DNA of 14,790 nt from Bacillota bacterium (GTDB lineage: Bacteria; Bacillota; Clostridia; Peptostreptococcales; Anaerovoracaceae), in assembly GCA_016283945.1 (NCBI GenBank), contig JAEENW010000127.1:1-14790 (forward strand), read 5' to 3'. The notes below the pieces were generated by a model. It saw only the letters and a list, made by a program, of their open reading frames with translations. It did no database searches and was not told where the DNA came from. Below, one piece after another: positions 6,619 through 13,154 of this stretch. Every line of letters starts with the position of its first letter. The first letter of the stretch is position 1. Position numbers and translations under genes: made by a program.

Positions 6619-6680
6619 AGGGGCCCCGGCAGCGGGAGCATGTCCGCAGAGGCATGCCGAGCCGCGCTTATGATTTTACT

Positions 6681-6707
6681 TTGTTCGCGCATTAAGCGTG
6701 AGATAAT
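6681..6707 (+). promoter_or_regulatory. Possible promoter in the intergenic gap
   Basis: TTGTTC (6681-6686) lies 15 bp before GATAAT (6702-6707), which is preceded by TG one base away (TGaGATAAT, extended -10 form). Transcription would start near 6714, some 125 bp before the next gene. It could serve that gene or a short RNA. The spacer is short, so this is tentative. Confidence 0.35.
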
Positions 6708-6805
6708 TTATAAGGGAGCCTATATAGCAGTCCCGTGTGGGGCGTCCCGCGTGCACCAATAATTGTACAACCCCTCCGCCGGGCTTTATTTTTCGCAAAA
6801 AAGAA

Positions 6806-6817
6806 GAACATATGTTC
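6806..6817. promoter_or_regulatory. LexA (SOS) box of the Bacillus/Clostridium type
   Basis: GAACATATGTTC is a perfect 12-bp palindrome matching GAAC-N4-GTTC. With its flanks it reads A-GAACATATGTTC-G, one base from the known Bacillus LexA site CGAACATATGTTCG. It occupies the -35 region of the promoter just before the 87-aa gene, the usual place for repression. A 10-bp direct repeat TTCGCAAAAA surrounds it (6792-6801 and 6815-6824). Confidence 0.8.
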
Positions 6818-6824
6818 GCAAAAA

Positions 6825-6833
6825 TGATATCAT
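6825..6833 (+). promoter_or_regulatory. Extended -10 promoter of the 87-aa gene
   Basis: TGaTATCAT has TATCAT at 6828-6833 with TG at 6825-6826. No good -35 is seen, as is common with extended -10 promoters; the LexA box lies there instead. The ATG at 6840 begins 6 bases after the -10, the same spacing as at scpA, so the mRNA probably starts at the start codon. Confidence 0.6.
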
Positions 6834-6839
6834 GTAGCC

Positions 6840-7103
6840 ATGAAGCTGCTGGCGAAGCCGATCGATGCGGTTGTTATATTCGTCGACCGCGAGCAGCCCA
6901 GGCCGTTCAAGTTCCGCTACACGGACGAGGAGGGCGCTGCTCACGAGATGAAAATAGACAAGGTCCTCAGCGTCAGGGAGCACGAGCTCCCGGGCGCTAA
7001 GAGCCTTGTCTTTGAATGTCAGAGCAGGCGCGGCCTGGACGATCTGCGCTACGAGCTTCGCTACAGCCTGGACACCTGCCGCTGGCTGCTTTACAAGATG
7101 TGA
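6840..7103 (+). CDS. Small protein of unknown function, probably SOS-regulated
   Basis: This 87-aa protein begins MKLLAKPIDAVVIF. It has no signal peptide, membrane segment or cysteine motif, and reads as a small alpha/beta cytosolic protein with many charged residues (basic FKFRY near residue 23, and RYELRYSLDTCRWLLYKM at the C-terminus). I recall a family of 80-90 aa clostridial proteins with a similar beginning and a similar ending, often beside LexA-controlled error-prone DNA polymerase genes. This is from memory and uncertain, and no polymerase is present here. ATG 6840 is the only possible start: an in-frame stop lies at 6825. No Shine-Dalgarno precedes it. The LexA box 22 bp upstream argues for induction by DNA damage. 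It converges with the amidohydrolase gene, leaving only 4 bp between stop codons. Confidence 0.75.
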   Translation: MKLLAKPIDAVVIFVDREQPRPFKFRYTDEEGAAHEMKIDKVLSVREHELPGAKSLVFECQSRRGLDDLRYELRYSLDTCRWLLYKM

Positions 7104-7107
7104 GCGC

Positions 7108-8688
7108 CTACATGTCCTCGGGCTGCTTGAGCTCGAACTCGAGTCCCTCGAAGGCTGAGGCCTTGTCGATGCGGCTCGAGCCCCTGAGGCCGTAGAGCGA
7201 GTCGTTGCTCATGAAGAGGTTCATGCGCTCCTCGCCGGCGCGGGAGGCCATGCGTTCGAAGGATTCGTTCACGTCGGAGATGATCTGAGCCTCGCTGCAC
7301 TTGAGCAGCTTTCTGTCTCTCATGACGGGCTCGCCCTCGACCCAGACGTCGCGCACGTCCGTGCCGCAGGCCGCGTAGACTATGGCCTGCACGAGCTGGT
7401 CCTTCCTGAGCGGGGCGAAGTGCGGCTGCATGAGGTCCACGGTGATGAGATCCGCGAGCTTTCCGGGCTCGATCGAGCCGAGCTCGTCCCCAAGACCGAG
7501 CGCCTTAGCCGGCCTGATGGTGCAGAGCTCGAGTATGAGCCCCGGAGGCGCGAGCTGAAAGTCCTTCTCGCTTATCCTGTGGATGCTGCGGAAGGTCTTC
7601 ATGTCCCTCCAGATGTCGTAGCCGCGGTCGGGCGCCGCGCCGTCGGTGACGATTGCGACGTTCGCGCCCGCCCTGAGCAGGTCGAATACGGGGCAGGGCG
7701 TCCAGATTATCGAGTGTGTCGACGGTCCGTGGAAGACCCAGGTCCCGGTCTCCGCTATTATGCGGATCTCCTCCGCGGAGATCCCGGTGCTGTGCGTCAG
7801 CGAGAGCTTCGGCCCGAGCACCTCCGGGGTCGTCTCGCTCATGAACTTGACGTCGCCGGCGTAGGCGTGGGTGTGGACTATGGTGCCGTACTTCTCGGCC
7901 AGGCGGTGCATCGCGAGGTTCTCCGCGGCGGACTCAGCGTCCGAAAGCCCCGCCTTGCGTCCCATGACGGAGGGCGAGACCATGCAGAAGCTCCTGGGGT
8001 AGCGCCCCTGGTTCTCCCGGATGGCGCGCTCGGCGTTCTTCACCGTGTCCCTTCTGTCGAAGCGGTACTCCCGGAAGCTTCCATCGGGTTCGAAGTGCCT
8101 GAACAGCTTCGGCGAATTGCCCGAAAAACCCAGGCCCGAAAACTCCCTGATCCCGGTCTTCGAGGAGCCCTCGAAGTGAGCCGAGAGCAGCTCGGGGCGG
8201 TCCGGGCGGTTCAGGCTTCCGAGCATGGAAACGCCCGTGGTGATCCCGAACTTGAGTCTCTCGGCGGCGGTGACCGCGGAATCGGCGTACCAGAAGAAGT
8301 CGTCGGTATCCATGCAGTATAGCTCCGCGGCCATGAAGTCCCAGTTCCAGGCGCTCTCTCCGAGGTAGCGCAGCGTCGCGTGTCCGGAGTGCCCGTGAGC
8401 GTCGACGAGCCCCGGGAGCAGGGCTTTGCCGCTGCAGTCTATTATCTCGGGGAGTCCGGGCGCGCTTCCGCCGGACTTCGCAGGAATTGCTCCCGCGCCG
8501 CGGGAAGCGCCGCACGCTGAGGTCCCGGCGGCGTGGTCAACGGCGGCTCTGAGCTCCTCAGGGAGCTCCTCCATCGGACCGGCCGCTTCGATGCGGCTTC
8601 CGCTGACCGCGACGTAGCCCGGGAAGAAGACCCTGTGCTCCGGATCCACGGTCACGACCGCGGCGTTTATGAACAGCTTGTCTGTCAT
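7108..8688 (-). CDS. Metal-dependent amidohydrolase (paralog 2, downstream)
   Basis: This 526-aa protein is an amidohydrolase of the cytosine deaminase/chlorohydrolase-like group (TIM barrel plus small beta domain), expected to hydrolyse C-N or C-Cl bonds on a cyclic or purine-like substrate in the cytosol. Metal ligands can be placed: HGH (H98, H100) after LLPGLVDA, H274 in HTHAYAGD, H299 in SLTHSTG and D349 in VTDGAAPD. The C-terminal LGSIEPGKLADLITVD is typical. It is a close paralog of the gene upstream; most residues match along the whole length. It differs by an extra stretch of about 30 residues (about 51-80, rich in Ala/Gly/Ser/Pro) just before the first metal motif. AAGGAG precedes the ATG. 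It is second in a two-gene operon. The substrate is not evident from sequence. Confidence 0.88.
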   Translation of the reverse strand: MTDKLFINAAVVTVDPEHRVFFPGYVAVSGSRIEAAGPMEELPEELRAAVDHAAGTSACGASRGAGAIPAKSGGSAPGLPEIIDCSGKALLPGLVDAHGHSGHATLRYLGESAWNWDFMAAELYCMDTDDFFWYADSAVTAAERLKFGITTGVSMLGSLNRPDRPELLSAHFEGSSKTGIREFSGLGFSGNSPKLFRHFEPDGSFREYRFDRRDTVKNAERAIRENQGRYPRSFCMVSPSVMGRKAGLSDAESAAENLAMHRLAEKYGTIVHTHAYAGDVKFMSETTPEVLGPKLSLTHSTGISAEEIRIIAETGTWVFHGPSTHSIIWTPCPVFDLLRAGANVAIVTDGAAPDRGYDIWRDMKTFRSIHRISEKDFQLAPPGLILELCTIRPAKALGLGDELGSIEPGKLADLITVDLMQPHFAPLRKDQLVQAIVYAACGTDVRDVWVEGEPVMRDRKLLKCSEAQIISDVNESFERMASRAGEERMNLFMSNDSLYGLRGSSRIDKASAFEGLEFELKQPEDM

Positions 8689-8732
8689 ATATCGATCTCC
8701 TTGAAATGACGGCGTGTTTGAACGGGGCGCCG

Positions 8733-8755
8733 GGACCCGGCCTCCGGCCGGGTCC
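8733..8755. repeat. Perfect intercistronic hairpin between the two amidohydrolase genes
   Basis: GGACCCGGCC (8733-8742) and GGCCGGGTCC (8746-8755) are exact complements around a 3-base loop. It lies in the 119-bp gap between the paralogs. No T tract follows on either strand, so it is more likely an mRNA-stabilising or attenuating hairpin than a full terminator. Confidence 0.7.
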
Positions 8756-8807
8756 GCGCCGGGCCGCCCCGGCGCCTCCCCCCGCGGGACTGCCGCCCCT
8801 CATCCTC

Positions 8808-10289
8808 CTACTTTCCCGGCTGCTGCAGGTCGTACTCGATCCCGCTGAAGCAGGCCGGGTCATCGGTCGCGCACTCGCTCCAGAGCCCGTAGAGACCCCT
8901 GCGCTCGAGCAGCACGGCCATCCTCTCGGGTCCTATGCGGGATATCATGGTGTCGAGCGACTTCTGCGCGTCGTCGATGATCTCCCTCTCGCTGCACTTG
9001 AGGAGCTTTCTGTCCTTCATGACAGGCTCGCCCTCGACCCATACGTCCTTGACGTCGGGACCCTCGGCCGCGTAGACGAGGTTCTGCACGATGTGCTCCT
9101 TCAGCAGGGGCGCGAAGTGCGGCTGGTCGATGTCGACGCTGATGATGTCCGCGAGCTTGCCCGGCTCGAGCGAACCGACCTTGTCGGCGATGCCCAGCGC
9201 CTGGGCGGGCTTGATGGTGCAGAGCTCGAGGATCAGTCCCGGAGGCGCGACCTTTACGGTCTGCTCGTGTATGCGGTGTATGGTGCGGAAGGCCTTCATC
9301 TCGCGCCACATGTTGTAGCCGCGGTCGGGAGCCGCGCCGTCGGTGACGATCGCGAGGTTCGCTCCCGCTCTTAGCAGCTCGTAGGCGGGGCACCACTTCC
9401 TGATGACGGAGTTGGTGCAGGGACCGTGGAATATGAAGGTCCCGGTCTTCGCGACTATGTCGATCTCCTCGTCGGAGAGCCCGGTCGAGTGGGTGAGCGA
9501 GAGCGTCGGTCCGAGCACCTCGGGCGTGGTCTCGCTCAGGAACTTGACGTCCCCGCCGTAGGCGTGGGTGTGCAGTATGGTGCCGTACTCCTTCGCGAGG
9601 CGGCCCATAGCGCGGTTCTCCTCGGCGGCGACGGCGTCGCTGAGCCCGGCCTTCTTTCCCATGGAGGAGGGCGATACCATCATGATGCCCTTGTCGTACT
9701 TTCCCTGATAGTCCTTGAGCGCCTTCTCGGCGTTGGCGAGCATCTCGTCTCTGCTCACGCTGTACTCGCGGAAGCTTCCGTCCTTCTCGAAGTGCCTGTA
9801 GGTCTTCGGGGCGTTGCCCGAGTAGCCGAGCCCGCAGAACTCGCGGATGCCGGTCTTGAGAGCGCCCTCGAAGTGCAGGCCTACGAGCTCAGGCCTGTCG
9901 GCGCGGTTGAGGCTGCCCATCATGGAGACGCCGGTCGTGATGCCGAACTTGATCCTCTCCGCGGCCGCGGTCGCCGCGTCGGCGTACCAGAAGAAGTCGT
10001 CGGTGTAGCGGCAGTAGAGATCGGCGGCCATGTAGGACCAGTTGCCGGATCCCTCGCCGAGATATCTCAGGGTCGCGTGGCCGGAGTGGCCGTGCGCGTC
10101 GATGATGCCGGGCAGAAGCGCTCTGCCCCTGCAGTCGATCACCTCCGCCGCGGGCTCCTCGGGGAGCTCATCCATGGGGCCGAGGCAGGCGATCTTCTTG
10201 CCCTTGACCGCCAGGTAGCCTGGGAAATAGACGTGGTGCTCGGGATCGACGGTAACGATCGCCGCGTTCTTGAATAGCAGGTCGAACAT
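8808..10289 (-). CDS. Metal-dependent amidohydrolase (paralog 1, upstream)
   Basis: This 493-aa protein is an amidohydrolase of the same group as its neighbour. Likely metal ligands are H66 and H68 (HGH after LLPGIIDA), H242 in HTHAYGGD, H267 in SLTHSTG and D317 in VTDGAAPD; H288 (FHGP) is a further conserved polar residue. The N-terminal beta domain (NAAIVTVDPEHHVYFPGYLAVKG) and C-terminal VGSLEPGKLADIISVD complete the fold. Length is normal for the group. The GAGGAGG ribosome site lies 9 bases before the ATG. It is first in the operon, about 100 nt after a good minus-strand promoter. Deamination or hydrolysis of a heterocyclic compound is the best guess, but substrate and metal are inferred from the fold only. 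Guanine deaminase or hydantoinase identity is not supported by any specific motif I can see. Confidence 0.9.
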   Translation of the reverse strand: MFDLLFKNAAIVTVDPEHHVYFPGYLAVKGKKIACLGPMDELPEEPAAEVIDCRGRALLPGIIDAHGHSGHATLRYLGEGSGNWSYMAADLYCRYTDDFFWYADAATAAAERIKFGITTGVSMMGSLNRADRPELVGLHFEGALKTGIREFCGLGYSGNAPKTYRHFEKDGSFREYSVSRDEMLANAEKALKDYQGKYDKGIMMVSPSSMGKKAGLSDAVAAEENRAMGRLAKEYGTILHTHAYGGDVKFLSETTPEVLGPTLSLTHSTGLSDEEIDIVAKTGTFIFHGPCTNSVIRKWCPAYELLRAGANLAIVTDGAAPDRGYNMWREMKAFRTIHRIHEQTVKVAPPGLILELCTIKPAQALGIADKVGSLEPGKLADIISVDIDQPHFAPLLKEHIVQNLVYAAEGPDVKDVWVEGEPVMKDRKLLKCSEREIIDDAQKSLDTMISRIGPERMAVLLERRGLYGLWSECATDDPACFSGIEYDLQQPGK

Positions 10290-10395
10290 CTCTTATCCTC
10301 CTCTTCTCAAAGCTTCGGCAGGGCGCGGTCCTCTCCCGGGACGTCTTCCCGGAAGCCGCCGCGCCGCGGCCGGAATGTGCCTTTCTTACATATCA

Positions 10396-10424
10396 ATCAT
10401 AGCATCCTTCATCGCTCCGCACAA
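10396..10424 (-). promoter_or_regulatory. Promoter of the amidohydrolase operon
   Basis: On the minus strand, TTGTGC (10424-10419), a 17-bp spacer and TATGAT (10401-10396), preceded by TG one base away (TGcTATGAT). The start would be near 10389, giving a leader of about 100 nt. The leader includes a 6-bp hairpin (CCGGGA/TCCCGG at 10336-10352) and further GC-rich structure. Confidence 0.7.
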
Positions 10425-10549
10425 GGAAGGGGCGCGTGTGACCCGCGCGGAACTGCGCCGGCGCCCGGTTCGCGGTACAGGCGCCCCTCCGCGCCGACCC
10501 GTACCCCGGGTCCCTTTCTCCCTTTGCCCTGTGAAAAGGCAGCGCCCTG

Positions 10550-10558
10550 TGATACAAT
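10550..10558 (+). promoter_or_regulatory. Promoter of the pncB operon (extended -10)
   Basis: TGaTACAAT has TACAAT at 10553-10558 preceded by TG. No convincing -35 at standard spacing; TTGCCC (10524-10529) is too far. The start would be near 10565, with a leader of about 27 nt carrying GGAGGG ahead of the ATG. It is divergent from the amidohydrolase promoter about 150 bp away; the GC-rich gap between them holds several short inverted repeats, such as GGCGCC pairs, but no gene. Confidence 0.5.
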
Positions 10559-10591
10559 GAGAAAAAAGCGTCACGATTCGGAGGGAAAGAA

Positions 10592-12112
10592 ATGTCTAAT
10601 ATTTACGCTGAACCATATCTGCCGGACGAGGATTACGAGAATCCGGCGATGATCACCGATTTCTACGAGTTCACGATGGCGAACTGCCTCTTCCTCAACG
10701 GCTTCAAGGATACCGTCATGGTCTTCGACATGTTCTTCAGGAAGAACCCCGACGACCTCGGCTACGCCATAAGCTGCGGCCAGGACAAGCTCGTCAAGTT
10801 CCTCAGAAGCTATCACTTCAACGAGAAGGACCTCATCTACCTGCGCGGCAAGGGCATGAGCGAGGAGTTCTGCGAATATCTCAGGACCTACCGCTGGAAG
10901 GGCGACATGTACGCCCTGAAGGAGGGCACGGTCGCCTATCCGCAGGTCCCGATGGTCCGCATCGAGTGCGACATGGTCGGCGCGATCCTCATCGAGACTT
11001 ACCTGCTTCAGACCATGAACTTCCACTCCCTGATCGCCACCAAGGCGACCAAGATCTCCGGTCTATCCTCGCACAGGCCGCGGAAGGTCATGGAGTTCGG
11101 AACGAGGCGCGCGCAGGGCGCTTCCGCCGGCAACGACGGAGCCTACGCTGCGATACTCGGAGGCTGCATAGGCACCGCAAACTGCCTCGCCGAGATGAAG
11201 TTCGGGCCGGACGTTCCCGCGGTCGGGACTGTCGCGCACAGCTTCATCGAGTTCTTCCCGACCGAGATGGACGCCTTCAGGGCATTCGCCGAGGTCTATC
11301 CGGAGAACGTCTCCCTGCTCCTCGACACCTACAACATCTTCGAGAGCGGGCTTCCCAACATGATCAGGCTCGACGACGAGCTCATCGCCAAGTATCCGGA
11401 CGATCCGAACAGGCGCGTCAAGAGCTGTCGCATCGACTCGGGCGACCTCGCGCGCGGGAGCCGCAAGATACGCAAGGCCCTCGACGAGGCGGGTAAGCCC
11501 TACATCAAGATCGTCGCCTCCAACTCCCTCGACGAGAAGAAGATGCTCGACATGGAGACCTACGAGGACGCGAGGATCGATTCCTACGGCGTCGGCGAGA
11601 AGCTCATAACCTCCGCGACCGACCCGGTCTTCGGCGGAGTCTACAAGCTCGTCGCGGTCAAGAACCCCGACGGCAGCTACACCCCGAAGATGAAGTGCTC
11701 CGACTCGGCCTCCAAGGCCATCATCCCCGGCAAGCTCATGGCCTGGCGCGTCTTCGACGAGGAGGGCAAGGGCCAGTGCGACATCATCGCCATGGACGAT
11801 GAGGAGATCAGGGCGGGCGAGCCCATCGAGCTCGTCGACCTCAACCCCGATGCCTTCGACAAGACCATAGTCCTGGCCCCGGTGTCGGTCGAAAAGCTCC
11901 TCGTACCCTTCATCGTGAACGGCGAGCTCGTAGGCGAGCTTCCCGACATCAAGACCAAGAAGGCCTACATCAAGGACCAGCTCGAGCACCGCGTCTGGGA
12001 GTCCGAGCTCAGGCCCGAGATGCCGCACGTCCACTACGTCAACATGACGCAGCGCGTGGCCAAGTGCAGGGAGGACATGTACAGGATGCTCCACGGCGGC
12101 CGCATCAGATGA
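10592..12112 (+). CDS. pncB: Nicotinate phosphoribosyltransferase
   Basis: This 506-aa cytosolic enzyme joins nicotinate to PRPP, with ATP, to give nicotinate mononucleotide: the entry step of the Preiss-Handler NAD salvage route. Diagnostic segments are TDFYEFTMAN (residues 22-31), EFGTRRAQG (168-176), GTVAHSF (212-218, with H216 in the place of the histidine phosphorylated in characterised enzymes), LLDTYN (243-248) and RIDSGDL (280-286), which lines the phosphoribosyl site. Length agrees with the long bacterial form. GGAGGG precedes the ATG by a normal distance. It is the first gene of a five-gene unit: its stop overlaps the azlC start by 4 bp (ATGA). Codon use matches the neighbours. Assignment is firm. 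Confidence 0.96.
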   Translation: MSNIYAEPYLPDEDYENPAMITDFYEFTMANCLFLNGFKDTVMVFDMFFRKNPDDLGYAISCGQDKLVKFLRSYHFNEKDLIYLRGKGMSEEFCEYLRTYRWKGDMYALKEGTVAYPQVPMVRIECDMVGAILIETYLLQTMNFHSLIATKATKISGLSSHRPRKVMEFGTRRAQGASAGNDGAYAAILGGCIGTANCLAEMKFGPDVPAVGTVAHSFIEFFPTEMDAFRAFAEVYPENVSLLLDTYNIFESGLPNMIRLDDELIAKYPDDPNRRVKSCRIDSGDLARGSRKIRKALDEAGKPYIKIVASNSLDEKKMLDMETYEDARIDSYGVGEKLITSATDPVFGGVYKLVAVKNPDGSYTPKMKCSDSASKAIIPGKLMAWRVFDEEGKGQCDIIAMDDEEIRAGEPIELVDLNPDAFDKTIVLAPVSVEKLLVPFIVNGELVGELPDIKTKKAYIKDQLEHRVWESELRPEMPHVHYVNMTQRVAKCREDMYRMLHGGRIR

Positions 12113-12828
12113 ACGGGAAAGGAGGGCAGGCGCTGACCGCCCTCAAGGCAGCATTCCCGCACACAATACCCATACTCACCGGGTTTCTCGTGCTGGGCAC
12201 CGCCCACGGCGTCCTGATGAAGGTCGCGGGCTTTTCCTGGTGGTGGCCTCTGCTGACGAGCGTGGCCATATTCGGCGGCTCGCTCGAGTTCGTGGCGACC
12301 TCCCTGCTGCAGGCGCCCTTCGCGCCGCTGCAGAGCTTTCTGACGGGGCTGCTGGTTCAGGCGAGGCATCTCTTCTACGGGATAGCCATGCTTGACCGCT
12401 ACCGCAGCATGGGCCGGAAGAAGCCCGTGATGATCTTCGAGCTCTGCGACGAGACATTTTCGATAAACTGCACGGTGGACGTCCCGGAGGGCGTCGACCG
12501 CGGGCTGTTCATGTTCTTCGTGGGGCTGCTCGACCAGTCCTACTGGGTGGCGGGCTCGCTGCTCGGCGGACTGCTCGGCGACTTCCTGCCCTTCGACACG
12601 ACGGGCATGGACTTCGCCATGACAGCGATGTTCGTGGTAATAGCGCTCGAGCAGTGGCTAAAGGACGACAGACATTTCTCCGCGCTCAGCGGGCTCTTCT
12701 GCTCGCTGGCGGCGCTCCTGGCCTTCGAACCGGACAGCTTCCTGATCCCCGCTATGATCCTCATCCTCGCGGCGCTGCTGTTGGGACGCAGGGTCTACGG
12801 GGACGGCGGAGAGGAGGCGGGCTCATGA
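12109..12828 (+). CDS. azlC: AzlC-family branched-chain amino acid exporter, large subunit
   Basis: This 239-aa integral membrane protein is of the AzlC/YgaZ family, which with AzlD/YgaH exports branched-chain amino acids or analogues (azaleucine resistance in Bacillus, valine export in E. coli). Family motifs are GGSLEFVA (residues 56-63) and ARHLFYG (85-91). Several hydrophobic helices follow, including a strongly hydrophobic last one (FLIPAMILILAALLLG). The frame is open from 12064, but ATG 12109 overlaps the pncB stop and leaves the conserved start of the first helix intact, so it is preferred. The stop in turn overlaps azlD by 4 bp. Substrate is inferred from the family. Confidence 0.92.
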   Translation: MNGKGGQALTALKAAFPHTIPILTGFLVLGTAHGVLMKVAGFSWWWPLLTSVAIFGGSLEFVATSLLQAPFAPLQSFLTGLLVQARHLFYGIAMLDRYRSMGRKKPVMIFELCDETFSINCTVDVPEGVDRGLFMFFVGLLDQSYWVAGSLLGGLLGDFLPFDTTGMDFAMTAMFVVIALEQWLKDDRHFSALSGLFCSLAALLAFEPDSFLIPAMILILAALLLGRRVYGDGGEEAGS

Positions 12829-13151
12829 GCACGAGAGAACAGCTTCTGACCGTAGCCCTGCTCGCGATAGCGACCATGCTGACGCGCTTCCTGCCGTTCG
12901 CGGTATTCTCTTCAGGAAAGCCTGTGCCGAGGATAGTCTCCTATCTCGGCAAGGCGCTCCCGCCCGCGATATTCAGCATGCTCGTGGTGTACTGCCTGCG
13001 CTCGGTGGATATTCTCGCCGGCTCTCACGGCATACCGGAGCTTCTGGCGGTATCGGTCACGGCGGGCGTGCACCTGTTGAAGAGACAGACCCTGCTCTCG
13101 ATAATAGCCGGCACGGCCTGCTATATGCTGCTCCTGCAGCTGGTGTTTTAG
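12825..13151 (+). CDS. azlD: AzlD-family branched-chain amino acid exporter, small subunit
   Basis: This 108-aa membrane protein is the small partner of AzlC, with three to four hydrophobic helices. Family motifs are TRFLPF (residues 20-25), YLGKALPPA (40-48) and HLLKRQTLLSI (83-93), where many relatives have a Trp before the Lys. It starts in the ATGA overlap with azlC, with GGAGG upstream. Three bases after its stop comes the ribonuclease gene. Its small size and immediate pairing with azlC make the call secure. Confidence 0.92.
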   Translation: MSTREQLLTVALLAIATMLTRFLPFAVFSSGKPVPRIVSYLGKALPPAIFSMLVVYCLRSVDILAGSHGIPELLAVSVTAGVHLLKRQTLLSIIAGTACYMLLLQLVF

Positions 13152-13154
13152 AAG

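Larger units (their letters stand above)
6240..6805. other. Long gap without a credible gene, containing palindromic elements
   Basis: These 566 bases hold only short open frames whose translations look like low-complexity noise (Arg/Ser/Pro rich, no ribosome sites). What is visible is secondary-structure potential: a palindrome GCGCTTAAGCGC (6243-6254), a hairpin GGCGC/GCGCC with inner GCGG/CCGC (6276-6296), two long palindromes (6352-6422 and 6554-6618, listed separately), helix CGCATAAG/CTTATGCG (6493-6500 with 6538-6545), and a possible promoter at 6681-6707. No tRNA, rRNA, tmRNA, RNase P, SRP or 6S signature was recognised. The stretch could be a non-coding RNA gene, a nest of repeat elements, or decayed sequence. 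Confidence 0.6.

Noticed and set aside
6240..6720. Known structural RNA (tmRNA, RNase P RNA, SRP RNA, 6S RNA) or tRNA
   Set aside because: None of the conserved sequence blocks I know for these was found; a CCA-like ACCA near 6754 has no tRNA arms before it.
6737..7000. Plus-strand open frame of 87 codons overlapping the 87-aa gene
   Set aside because: It crosses the promoter and LexA box and reads the real gene out of frame; the translation has no protein-like pattern.
7420..8322. Long plus-strand open frame opposite the second amidohydrolase
   Set aside because: It is a GC-rich antisense shadow; the minus strand holds clear metal-binding motifs and a ribosome site. The similar frame at 9426-10277 is rejected for the same reason.
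11063..12094. Minus-strand 343-codon frame opposite pncB
   Set aside because: Antisense shadow of a firmly identified enzyme, with Val/Leu/Asp-rich repetitive text.
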